Source: Roseomonas marmotae (lineage in GTDB: Bacteria > Pseudomonadota > Alphaproteobacteria > Acetobacterales > Acetobacteraceae). Taken from it: DNA of 64,000 nt. The stretch lies in NCBI RefSeq assembly GCF_017654485.1, contig NZ_CP061091.1, positions 1,935,501 through 1,999,500 of the forward strand. The letters are read 5' to 3'. Both the position numbers and the translations under genes were made by a program. This document shows positions 16,319 to 24,030 of this stretch, one piece after another; positions within the stretch are counted from its first letter, which is position 1, and every line of letters starts with the position of its first letter. The notes beneath the pieces are model-generated. The model was not told where the DNA came from, did not search any database, and saw only the letters and a list, made by a program, of their open reading frames with translations.

Positions 16319-17013
16319 TGGAGCACGCCCATCTGCTGGTTGTCGACGATGATGCCCGGCTGCGGAACCTTCTGCAGCGCTTCCTCTCGGAGCAGGGTTT
16401 CCGTGTGACCGGCGCCGCCGATGCCGCCGCGGCACGCCAGTCCCTGGCCAGCATGGCTTTCGACCTGATCGTGCTGGACGTGATGATGCCGGGCGAGAGC
16501 GGGCTGGACCTGACCGAGAGCCTGCGCCGCGACGGGCATGAGGTGCCGATCCTGATGCTGACGGCCGCCGGCGCCCCCGATGATCGCATCGCCGGGTTTG
16601 AGCGCGGCGCAGACGACTACCTGGCCAAGCCCTTCGACCCGCGTGAGCTGGCGCTGCGTATCCGCACCATCCTCAAGCGCGCGGCGCCGGCCCTGCCGGC
16701 CACGCTGCCGCTGGCCCCGGTGCAACTGGGCGCCCGCTGGTTCGACCCGGAGCGGGGGGAGCTGCGCGGGCAGGACGGCACGCAGCGCCTGACCGGGGGG
16801 GAGGCCGCGCTGCTTTCCGCCCTGGCCCGCCGCGCGGGCGAGGTCCTGACGCGGGAGGAGATCGCCGCCGCCCTGGGCACCCCCGAGGCGGGGGAGCGCG
16901 CTGTGGATGTCCAGGTCACGCGCCTGCGCCGCAAGATCGAGCCGGACCCGCGCGAACCGCGCTTCCTGCAGACCATCCGCCACCGTGGCTATGTACTTCG
17001 CCCGGGGGCCTGA
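16318..17013 (+). CDS. OmpR/PhoB-type response regulator (PetR-like)
   Basis: The 231-residue two-component regulator has a receiver domain with acidic pocket VVDDD (residues 8-12), phosphoacceptor D54 in IVLDVMMPG, and the switch lysine in DYLAKPFDPREL. A linker and a C-terminal winged-helix domain follow (LTGGEAALLSALARRAGEVLTREEI, then VDVQVTRLRRKIEPDP and RHRGYVLRP). It overlaps the MarR gene by one base and lies 6 nt before its likely partner kinase. The target genes are not visible here. Confidence 0.93.
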   Translation: MEHAHLLVVDDDARLRNLLQRFLSEQGFRVTGAADAAAARQSLASMAFDLIVLDVMMPGESGLDLTESLRRDGHEVPILMLTAAGAPDDRIAGFERGADDYLAKPFDPRELALRIRTILKRAAPALPATLPLAPVQLGARWFDPERGELRGQDGTQRLTGGEAALLSALARRAGEVLTREEIAAALGTPEAGERAVDVQVTRLRRKIEPDPREPRFLQTIRHRGYVLRPGA

Positions 17014-17019
17014 GGCGCG

Positions 17020-18369
17020 ATGAAACGCCTGGCCCGCCTGATTCGCGGACTGCTGCCGCGCGGCCTGCTGGGACGGGCGCTGCTGATCATCCTGCTGCCG
17101 CTGCTGATCCTCCAGGGCGTGGCCCTGCAGCTGTTCTATGGCGGGCATCTGGACGTCATCTCCCGCCGCCTGGCAGGCGGCGTGGCCGGCGATATCGGCA
17201 TGGTGACGGAACTCCTGACCCGCTTCCCGGGCGAGGAGAACCGGAGCTGGATCTTCCACGAGGCCGCCTGGCGCTTCGACCTTTCCCTGGCCTTCGAGCG
17301 CGGCGCGAGCCTTGCCAGCAGCGGCAACCGGCCAAGCTGGCTGCCGATCCTGCCGCTGGAGGAGGATCTGGTGCAGGCGATGGTGGAGCGCGTGCGCTTG
17401 CCCTTCGACACGGACTGGCAGAGCGACCCGCGCAGCGTCATCATCCGCGTGCAGCTGCCCAATGGCGTGCTGCATGTGGAGGCGCCGAGGAAGCGGCTCT
17501 TCTTCGGCACGCTTTATCTTTTCGTCATCTGGATGGTGGGCACCTCCCTCCTGCTCTTCCTGGTGGCGGCGCTGTTCATGAAGAATCAGGTGCGTGCCAT
17601 CCGCCGGCTGGCCAGCGCGGCGGAGGCCTTCGGCATCGGCCGCCAGCACGGGCCCATCAAGCCGGAAGGCGCTGCCGAGGTGCGGCAGGCAGCCGCTGCC
17701 TTCAACCAGATGCAGGGGCGCATCCGCCGCTTCATCAACCAGCGCACGGATATGCTGGCCGGCATCAGCCACGACCTCCGCACGCCGCTGACGCGGCTGC
17801 GCCTGGGCCTGGCCATGCTGCCGCCCGGCACGGAGGAGGACGCCGCCGCCATGGGCGAGGATGTGGCGGAGATGGAGCGGCTGATCGCCACCTACCTGGC
17901 CTTCGCGCGCGGGGAAGGAACGGAGCAGTCCCAGCCCGCCGACCTGGCCGAGCTGGTGCGGGAAGTCGCGGCCAAGGCGCCGAAGGATGGCGCGGAACTG
18001 TCGGTGGAGGCGCCGGCCTCCCTGGTGCTGCCGCTGCGGGTGGATGCGCTGCGGCGCTGCCTGGGCAACCTGCTGGACAATGCCCGCCGCCATGCCGCCC
18101 GCATCGTCATCTCCCTGCGGGAGTTGCCGCTGGCGGAGAGCGAGCGGCGGCAGACGCGCTGGGTGGAGATCACGGTGGATGACGACGGCCCCGGCATCCC
18201 GGAGGCGGCGCGGGAGGAGGCCTTCCGCCCCTTCGCCAGCTTCTCAGCCGGTGGCACAGGTCTGGGGCTCGCCATCTCCCGCGACATCGCGCGGGCCCAT
18301 GGCGGGGATGTCCTGCTGGAAGGCAGCCCGCTGGGCGGGCTGCGCGCACGGATCCGGCTGCCGGCCTGA
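17020..18369 (+). CDS. sensor histidine kinase (EnvZ-like)
   Basis: The 449-residue inner-membrane kinase has a first membrane span at about residues 15-38, a periplasmic domain of about 120 residues and a second span at about 163-187. A HAMP linker (KNQVRAIRRLASAAEAFG) follows. The H box GISHDLRTPLTRLRL holds the phosphorylated His251, then come N box LGNLLDNARRHA, G1 DDDGPGIP and G2 GGTGLGLAISRDIA. It follows the response regulator by 6 nt and forms a complete MarR-regulator-kinase operon. The signal sensed is unknown. It ends directly at the convergent phasin gene. Confidence 0.93.
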   Translation: MKRLARLIRGLLPRGLLGRALLIILLPLLILQGVALQLFYGGHLDVISRRLAGGVAGDIGMVTELLTRFPGEENRSWIFHEAAWRFDLSLAFERGASLASSGNRPSWLPILPLEEDLVQAMVERVRLPFDTDWQSDPRSVIIRVQLPNGVLHVEAPRKRLFFGTLYLFVIWMVGTSLLLFLVAALFMKNQVRAIRRLASAAEAFGIGRQHGPIKPEGAAEVRQAAAAFNQMQGRIRRFINQRTDMLAGISHDLRTPLTRLRLGLAMLPPGTEEDAAAMGEDVAEMERLIATYLAFARGEGTEQSQPADLAELVREVAAKAPKDGAELSVEAPASLVLPLRVDALRRCLGNLLDNARRHAARIVISLRELPLAESERRQTRWVEITVDDDGPGIPEAAREEAFRPFASFSAGGTGLGLAISRDIARAHGGDVLLEGSPLGGLRARIRLPA

Positions 18370-18828
18370 TCAGGCCTGGGGTGGGCGGTTGTTGTTGTCG
18401 CCGCTCTTGGCGATCAACCCTTTCACCTCGTCCATCGCCTCGGCGAAGCGGCGGTTCAGCAGAGCCAGCGCCTCGCTGTTCGACTTCTGGATGAGGTCGG
18501 CCAGTTCCTGGATGTTGTTGACGGCACGGGCGTAGGAGGCCTTCAGCATTTCCGCCTGGCTGGCCGCCTTATCCTGGGGCGAGCCGGTGACGGATGCGGA
18601 GCGTACCGCGTCCGTCATTTCCGTCATCGACTGCTGCAGGATTTCCATGTGCCGCCGCGCCACCGTCTGCGCGCCTTCCAGCGCGATGCGATTGGCGGCG
18701 GAGAGGGCCTCGAAGTTCCGGCGCTGCGCTGCGGCCAGGCTCTCCACATCCGGCATGGTCGGCAGCCGGAAATCAGAGAGCAGGCGCATCAGGTCCTTCT
18801 CCGGTGCTGGTTTCGGCTCGTCCGGCAT
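18370..18828 (-). CDS. phasin family protein
   Basis: The 152-residue protein is almost entirely alpha-helical after a proline-rich start. It matches the phasin core: FEALSAANRIALEGAQTVARRHMEILQQSM, then KASYARAVNNIQELADLIQKSNSEALALLNRR. Phasins coat polyhydroxyalkanoate granules and limit their size, which implies the organism stores PHA. The C-terminal IAKSGDNNNRPPQA tail is uncharged and probably disordered. It is convergent with the histidine kinase gene with no gap. Confidence 0.85.
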   Translation of the reverse strand: MPDEPKPAPEKDLMRLLSDFRLPTMPDVESLAAAQRRNFEALSAANRIALEGAQTVARRHMEILQQSMTEMTDAVRSASVTGSPQDKAASQAEMLKASYARAVNNIQELADLIQKSNSEALALLNRRFAEAMDEVKGLIAKSGDNNNRPPQA

Positions 18829-18922
18829 TCACGTTCCTTTCTTGGACTTCACCGCAGCTTAACGCCGTCAGAGCCGGAAAAGGAATAAAATGCCGTGACG
18901 TCCACGCGCCCTCACGCCCGGC

Positions 18923-19555
18923 TCATGGTCCCTCGGGCAGCGGCCCCGCGGGCTCCGTTTCGCTGGTATCCAGGTGCAAGGTGCGGGCGAGTTGCCCCGC
19001 CCGGTCCAATGCCCGGTCCAGCGCCGCCATGGTGTGGCCGAGATCCGCGCCCTCATCCTGTTCCCAGGCCCGCAGGGTCGCGATCCAGACGCCGCAGAGC
19101 CCTTTCACGCGCAGCGTGCCGCCGATGCCGCTGGTGCCGATGCCCGCCGCTTCCAGCATCCAGGACATGGAAGCCATCAGCTGCGGCATCAGCATCAGCG
19201 TGAGCAGCGGATCGGTCCGCATCTCCCGCCCCATGCGGATGACGCCGGCGCGATGCGGCTGCAAGGCGTCGATCCGGCGCATCAGCACGTCGAAAAGCCG
19301 GTCCCGTGCCGAGCCCATGGGCGTCGCCGGCACGTCCCGCAGCACGTCCCGGTCCACCGCCTTCATGAAGAGAAGCGGCAGGGCGCCCTTGTGCGGCACG
19401 CGGTCGCGCAGTTCCGCCAGGGTGATGCCGGCCTCCGCCGCCAGGGCCTGCATCGTCAGGCGCTGCCAGCCCTGATCGGCCACCAGCTTCCAGAAGGCCT
19501 CGAAGAGGGTGGAATCGGGGAGGGAGGGGAGAATGGCTGAGGTGCTGTCGCTCAT
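18923..19555 (-). CDS. TetR-like helix-turn-helix / COQ9-type protein
   Basis: The 210-residue protein has an N-terminal HTH of the TetR type (GWQRLTMQALAAEAGITLAELRDRVPHKGALPLLFMKAVD). Its C-terminal half (LRAWEQDEGADLGHTMAALDRALDRAGQLA) resembles the COQ9/TetR group common in alphaproteobacteria. It may therefore be a transcription factor, or related to the lipid-binding COQ9 factor of ubiquinone synthesis; the sequence alone does not decide. It lies 46 nt upstream of proC on the same strand with a possible own promoter. Confidence 0.65.
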   Translation of the reverse strand: MSDSTSAILPSLPDSTLFEAFWKLVADQGWQRLTMQALAAEAGITLAELRDRVPHKGALPLLFMKAVDRDVLRDVPATPMGSARDRLFDVLMRRIDALQPHRAGVIRMGREMRTDPLLTLMLMPQLMASMSWMLEAAGIGTSGIGGTLRVKGLCGVWIATLRAWEQDEGADLGHTMAALDRALDRAGQLARTLHLDTSETEPAGPLPEGP

Positions 19556-19601
19556 GCTCGGCAGGTTGGGGCTGTGGCGCGGTTTGACCAGGGGCGGGCC
19601 A

Positions 19602-20417
19602 TCAGCCGGCCAGCTCGCGGGAGCGGGCGGTGGCGGCGGCGATCGCCTCCTCCATCAGCTTCGGCCAGGCATCGGGGGCCATCAGCACGTTCAGCGCCCG
19701 CTCGGTCGTTCCCTTGGGGCTGGTGACGTTGATGCGGAGCTGGGAGGCATCCAGCTCGCTGGCCGCCAGCAGGGCGCCTGAGCCGGAGACGGTGCGCCGC
19801 GCCATCCGCCGCGCCAGATCGGGTGGCAGGCCCTGGCTGATGGCGGCCTTTTCAAGCACCTCGGCCAGCAGGAAGACATAGGCCGGCCCGCCGCCGGAAA
19901 CGGCGGTGACGGGGTCGATCAACCCTTCCTCCTCCAGCCAGGCGACCTCGCCCACGGCGGAGAGCAGGGTATCGGCCAGGGATTTCTGCGCATCCGACAC
20001 ACCGGGCCCGGCGAAGGCACAGGTGAAGCCCTGGCGCACGGCGGCCGGCGTATTCGGCATGGCCCGCACCACCCGCGCGCCACCACCCAGGGCGGCGGTG
20101 ATGCCGCTGACGGTCTTGCCCGCCATGATGGAGATGAACAGCGCCCCGCCACCGGCGAAACGCTCATAGCCCGGCAGGGCACCATCCGCCTGCTGCGGCT
20201 TGGTGGCCAGGATGACAGCGGCGGGGGCGAACCCCGCCGGCACCTTCTCCACGCTGTCGCAGACCGTCACGCGGCCGGCGAAGGCGGCGGTGGCGGCGGG
20301 ATAGGGCTCCACCACCACCACCTGCTCCACGCCGCGCTCCAGCCAGCCTTCCAGCATGGCGCCGCCCATCTTGCCGCAGCCGACCAGCAGAAGCGGCGGC
20401 AGAACCTGCTGGCTCAT
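19602..20417 (-). CDS. proC: pyrroline-5-carboxylate reductase
   Basis: The 271-residue cytoplasmic enzyme makes proline from pyrroline-5-carboxylate with NAD(P)H. It has the dinucleotide fold LLVGCGKMGGAMLEGWLERG, ILATKPQQ, the VVRAMPNTPAAVRQGFT segment, and the ProC signature region DPVTAVSGGGPAYVFLLAEVLEKAA with MARRTVSGSGALL and SPKGTTERAL. ATG 20417 overlaps the end of the YbjN gene by 4 nt (ATGA). A ybjN-proC pair is common in alphaproteobacteria. Confidence 0.95.
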   Translation of the reverse strand: MSQQVLPPLLLVGCGKMGGAMLEGWLERGVEQVVVVEPYPAATAAFAGRVTVCDSVEKVPAGFAPAAVILATKPQQADGALPGYERFAGGGALFISIMAGKTVSGITAALGGGARVVRAMPNTPAAVRQGFTCAFAGPGVSDAQKSLADTLLSAVGEVAWLEEEGLIDPVTAVSGGGPAYVFLLAEVLEKAAISQGLPPDLARRMARRTVSGSGALLAASELDASQLRINVTSPKGTTERALNVLMAPDAWPKLMEEAIAAATARSRELAG

Positions 20418-20917
20418 GCCTCGCCCACGCAGTCCAGCATGGCCGCTTCCAGCGCCTCGGCCGGCGACTTGCCGCCCCAGAGGACGAACTGGAAGGCCGG
20501 GTAGAAACGCTCGCACTCAGTCAGGGCGATATCCATCATGTCCTCAAGGCTCTCGGCGCTGGCACCACGGGCGCCGCGCAGCAACACGGCATGGCGGAAG
20601 ACCGGCCCGCCATCCTCGTGGTCAATCCCGAAATGGCCGATCCACAGCCTCTCATTGGCCAAAGCCAGCAATTCGTAAAGCTTCTGGCGGTGCCCGGCAG
20701 GCACCTTCAGGTCGAAGGCACAGGTGAAATGCATGGCGCTGATGTCCTTCGACCAACAGAAGAACATGCCGTAGTTGCACCATTTACCGGGTGCCTCAGC
20801 CGCCATTTCGCCGTCGGAGCGGCGCTCGAAGACCCATTCATTCGCTGTGACGATCTGTTCCAGGACGTCCAGCGGATTGGCGGAACGGTCTCGGTCTACG
20901 GTGTGCAGGCCGGACAT
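20414..20917 (-). CDS. YbjN domain-containing protein
   Basis: The 167-residue protein matches the YbjN family of small cytoplasmic proteins: PLDVLEQIVTANEWVFERRSDGEMAAEAPGKW at the N terminus, ALANERLWIGHFGI, and a C-terminal ECERFYPAFQFVLWGGKSPAEAL. ATG 20917 has a near-perfect AAGGAGG ribosome site 7 nt upstream and is chosen over the frame start at 20986. Members share the fold of type III secretion chaperones and have been linked to stress and motility, but no biochemical role is fixed. It is translationally coupled to proC. Confidence 0.85.
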   Translation of the reverse strand: MSGLHTVDRDRSANPLDVLEQIVTANEWVFERRSDGEMAAEAPGKWCNYGMFFCWSKDISAMHFTCAFDLKVPAGHRQKLYELLALANERLWIGHFGIDHEDGGPVFRHAVLLRGARGASAESLEDMMDIALTECERFYPAFQFVLWGGKSPAEALEAAMLDCVGEA

Positions 20918-20989
20918 CGTGGCACCTCCTTCCTGGTTGGAGCGGTGCGGGATACCTCTGCTTGGGCCAGCGGAGAAATCCACCACCTA

Positions 20990-21001
20990 GATATCGATAT
21001 C
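20990..21001. promoter_or_regulatory. 12-bp perfect palindrome in divergent promoter region
   Basis: GATATCGATATC is a perfect AT-rich palindrome in the 203-nt region between the divergent YbjN and EamA transporter genes. It lies 72 nt upstream of the YbjN start and 119 nt upstream of the transporter. It contrasts with the GC-rich surroundings and could be an operator; no regulator gene is adjacent. Confidence 0.3.
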
Positions 21002-21120
21002 GCGCCGCGAAATAGCACCGCAAGGGCCAAGACCCGAGTCTGTCGTCCCCCTGCCATTTTCCCGGATACCAGCCTGTTCCCTGACATGGGCAATCCGGGG
21101 CCGGCCGGATAGGTTGCACC

Positions 21121-22020
21121 ATGCCCGACGCGATTCCCGCCCCTTCGACGCCTCTCGCCGCGCGGGAGTCGCTAATCGGCCTCTCCTGTGCCTTTGGCGT
21201 CACACTGGTCTGGGCCGGGTTCCTGCTGGCTTCCCGCCTCTCCACCCAGCAGCCCTTCACGCCATGGGATGTCGCGGCGCTGCGCTACTCCGGCGCCTTC
21301 CTGGTCGGGCTGGTGCTGGTGGCACGCTTCGGCTGGCCACGGCTGCCCTTCCGCCGCTCGCTGGCGCTGCTGGCGGGGGCGGCCTTCGGCTTCCCCTTTG
21401 CCTCCTATATCGGCTTCGGCTTCGCACCGACCTCCCATGGCGCGGTGCTGATGACGGGGCTGCTGCCCTTCGTCACCACCGGCCTCGCCACCCTGTTCAT
21501 GGGCGAGCGCTGGGATGCGCGGAAGCTGCTGTCCCTGAGCGTGGTGGGACTGGGCATTGGGCTGCTGGCGACGGATACCTTCGGAGCGCATCCCGGCGCC
21601 TGGCGGGGGGACCTGATCTTCCTGATCGGCTGCTTCTCATGGGCCAGCTTCACCCTGCTGATCCGCTACTGGCGGGTGCCGGCCATGACGGCCACCCTTG
21701 TCCTGGCGCTTTACCCAGCGCCGCTCTACCTGCCGGTCTGGTGGCTCTTCCTGCCCAGCCGCATGGCCGAGGCGCCCCTGGGCGTGCTGAGTTTCCAGCT
21801 CGTCTATCACGGCCTCATGGCCGTGGTGGTGGCGGGCTTCCTCTTCTCCCGCGCCGTCAACCTGCTGGGCCCGGCCCGCACCACCACCATCACCGCCCTG
21901 GCGCCGGCCCTGGCGGCGCTGCTGGCCTGGCCGCTGCTGGGCGAGCCGCTGGGCATGGCCGGGCTGGCCGGCGTGGCGCTGGTCTCGGCCGGCATGGTGT
22001 TGGGCGTGGCGCGGCGGTGA
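21121..22020 (+). CDS. EamA/DMT-family transporter
   Basis: The 299-residue inner-membrane protein has ten predicted spans in two EamA repeats of five. N-terminal ALIGLSCAFGVTLVWAGFLLASR-type start (here SLIGLSCAFGVTLVWAGFLL), ALRYSGAFLVGLVLVARFGW, and SYIGFGFAPTSHGAVLMTGLLPFVTTGLATLFMGER mark the first repeat. FHLVYHG-like SFQLVYHGLMAVVVAGFLFSRAV and ALAPALAALLAWPLLGEPL mark the second. Family members export amino acids, nucleosides or other small metabolites; the substrate is unknown. It is followed 49 nt later by the NAD synthetase-like gene. Confidence 0.88.
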   Translation: MPDAIPAPSTPLAARESLIGLSCAFGVTLVWAGFLLASRLSTQQPFTPWDVAALRYSGAFLVGLVLVARFGWPRLPFRRSLALLAGAAFGFPFASYIGFGFAPTSHGAVLMTGLLPFVTTGLATLFMGERWDARKLLSLSVVGLGIGLLATDTFGAHPGAWRGDLIFLIGCFSWASFTLLIRYWRVPAMTATLVLALYPAPLYLPVWWLFLPSRMAEAPLGVLSFQLVYHGLMAVVVAGFLFSRAVNLLGPARTTTITALAPALAALLAWPLLGEPLGMAGLAGVALVSAGMVLGVARR

Positions 22021-22069
22021 TGACGGCCCCGTTCCGGCAGGGGGCGATCCGGTCTAGGGTACGGAAATC

Positions 22070-23641
22070 ATGACCGAACGGCTGCGCATCGCGCTCGCCC
22101 CGCTCAATCCGCATCCCGGCGCCGTCAACGCCAATGCCGCCCGTATCCGCGCCGCGCGCGCCGAGGCGGCGGCGCTGGACGCCGATCTGCTGGTGACGCC
22201 CGAATTCTCCCTCGGCGGCCTCCCGATCGAGGATCTGGCGCGCGACCGCGCCTTCCAGGCCAACTGCGCCTGCGCCCTGGCGGAACTGGCCGCCGAAACC
22301 GCCGATGGCGGCCCCGGGCTGATCCTCGGCGGCCCCTGGGCGGAGGACGGCAGGCTGCACGACACCGCCTTCCTGCTGGAGGGCGGCAAGGTCGTCGCCC
22401 GCCGCGCCCGGCACGCGCCGCCACCGGATGGGGCCTTCGACCCTGGCCCGGCACCCGGCCCGGTGGCCTTCCGCGGCCTTCGCCTGGGGCTGATGGCGGG
22501 GGCGGAGTGGCAGGAGCCGGAAGTGCCCGAAACCCTGGCGGAAACCGGGGCCGAGATCCTGCTCGCCATCCATGCCAGCCCCTTCCGGCCCGGCGCCCCG
22601 GAGCGGAGGATCGATGCGGCCGTGGCGCGGGTGGTGGAGACGGGGCTGCCCCTGGTCGCCCTGGGCCAGACCGGTGGCCAGGATGAATGGGTCTTCGACA
22701 GCGGCGGCTTCGTGCTGAATGCCGACCGCTCCCTGGCATGGCGCCAGCCGCTCTTCTCCCAGGCGCTGGCGCTGACGGAATGGCGCCGCGGCCCGGATGG
22801 CTGGGCCTGCGCGCCGCAGCCGCTGCCCGCGCCCATGGACCTGGCCGAGCAGCTCTGGCAGGCGATGATGCTGGGCCTGTCGGACTACCTGGAAAAGCGC
22901 CGCTGCCCCGGCGTGGTGGTCGAATTGAATGGCAGCCTGGGTGCCGCGCTGACCGCCCTCTGCGCCGTGGATGCGCTGGGGGCGGGGCGGGTGCGGACCG
23001 TGGTGCTGCCTTTGCCGGGGGAGGGGGCGGAGGAAGCTCAGGCCTTCGCCGCCAGCCTGGGCCTGGACTGCCAGGCCATTCCCATCGGCCCGGCCCTGCG
23101 GGGCTTCGGTGCCATGCTGGGCGAGGCGGCGGCGCTGCTGCCGCCTCGCATCCGCGCCACGGCGCTGATGGCGCTGGCCGGAACCTCCGGCACGCTGCCG
23201 CTGGCCAGCGATGACCGCACGGCGCTGGCGCTGGGCCAGGGCCTTTCCGACGGCATCATTGGCGGCTTCTCTCTGCTCAAGGAACTCTGGGCCAGCGAGG
23301 TGCGGGACCTCGCCCTCTGGCGGCAGGCGCAGCGCCCGGCGGGCGCCCTGGGGCCGGACGCGCCGGCGCTGCCGGAGGCCGCTGCCAGGCCCTGGTCCGA
23401 CCTGCCGCCCCTGGCGACTCTCGACCCGCCCCTGCGGGGTCTGTTAGAGGAAGGGTTGGATGTCGAGACGCTGGCGACGCGCGGCTTCGACCGCGCTACA
23501 CTGGCGCGGATCTGGCGCTTACTGGACCGGGCCGAGTACAAGCGACGCCAAGCCATGCCGGGCGTAAGGCTCGGCCGCCATGCCTTCGGGCGAGACCGCC
23601 GCTATCCCCTGACCAATGGATTCACTGACCTCATCCCATGA
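22070..23641 (+). CDS. degenerate NAD+ synthetase (NadE) paralogue, probably catalytically inactive
   Basis: The 523-residue protein follows the two-domain plan of glutamine-dependent NAD+ synthetase throughout, including TLAETGAEILLA, ARVVETGLPLVALGQTGGQDEWVFD, the AAL..A.CAVDALGAGRVR helix and the C-terminal EYKRRQAMPGVRLGRHAFGRDRRYPLTN. Nearly every catalytic residue is changed. In the nitrilase-like domain Glu45 is kept, but the Lys position is Arg114 and the Cys position (ICEDxW in active enzymes) reads M-A-G-A-E-W, with Ala143. In the synthetase domain the ATP-pyrophosphate loop SGGxDS reads N-G-S-L-G-A (287-292), and the NKSE segment reads D-D-R-T (381-384). The frame is intact, so this is a maintained pseudoenzyme rather than decay. 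It overlaps the next gene by ATGA. Confidence 0.8.
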   Translation: MTERLRIALAPLNPHPGAVNANAARIRAARAEAAALDADLLVTPEFSLGGLPIEDLARDRAFQANCACALAELAAETADGGPGLILGGPWAEDGRLHDTAFLLEGGKVVARRARHAPPPDGAFDPGPAPGPVAFRGLRLGLMAGAEWQEPEVPETLAETGAEILLAIHASPFRPGAPERRIDAAVARVVETGLPLVALGQTGGQDEWVFDSGGFVLNADRSLAWRQPLFSQALALTEWRRGPDGWACAPQPLPAPMDLAEQLWQAMMLGLSDYLEKRRCPGVVVELNGSLGAALTALCAVDALGAGRVRTVVLPLPGEGAEEAQAFAASLGLDCQAIPIGPALRGFGAMLGEAAALLPPRIRATALMALAGTSGTLPLASDDRTALALGQGLSDGIIGGFSLLKELWASEVRDLALWRQAQRPAGALGPDAPALPEAAARPWSDLPPLATLDPPLRGLLEEGLDVETLATRGFDRATLARIWRLLDRAEYKRRQAMPGVRLGRHAFGRDRRYPLTNGFTDLIP

Positions 23642-24030
23642 GCGGTTCTTTCGATAACTCCCTCTTCTCGCCCGAGGGCGGCTTCGCCGTCCGCATCCGC
23701 GACCTTTCCGGCGGCAATGGCGCGGAACCGGTGGAAACCGTCCGCGGCTTCCTCACCCTGGCGCAGGCCAATGCCTTCGCCCGCCGCTATGTCCGCGACA
23801 GCATCGAGCGCTGCCGCGCCCCCGGCATGACGGCCGAGGAGGTGCTGGCCGCCTGGTTCGCCTTCGGCGAGGACGCCGAGGTGGTGAGCAAGGACGGTTC
23901 CGCCTGGAACAGCGGCACCGAGATCCGCGACTTCGCCGCGAAGAAGGCGACCGATGCCGAGGAGCGGAACTGGCGTGTGCTGGACCCCCGCAGGCACGAA
24001 GACGACGCCGAGGGAGGAGACGAGGAATGA
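23638..24030 (+). CDS. conserved hypothetical small protein between NadE-like gene and gltX
   Basis: The 130-residue protein is not recognised. It has a glycine-rich start (SPEGGFAVRIRDLSGGNGAEPVETVRGFLTLAQANAFARRYVRDSIERCR), a middle helix with EEVLAAWFAFGEDAEVVSKDG, and a highly acidic tail (HEDDAEGGDEE). There is no signal peptide or membrane span, so it is probably cytoplasmic. Both ends overlap neighbours by 4 nt (ATGA), tying its translation to the upstream NadE-like protein and the downstream glutamyl-tRNA synthetase. This suggests stoichiometric or functional linkage. Confidence 0.75.
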   Translation: MSGSFDNSLFSPEGGFAVRIRDLSGGNGAEPVETVRGFLTLAQANAFARRYVRDSIERCRAPGMTAEEVLAAWFAFGEDAEVVSKDGSAWNSGTEIRDFAAKKATDAEERNWRVLDPRRHEDDAEGGDEE

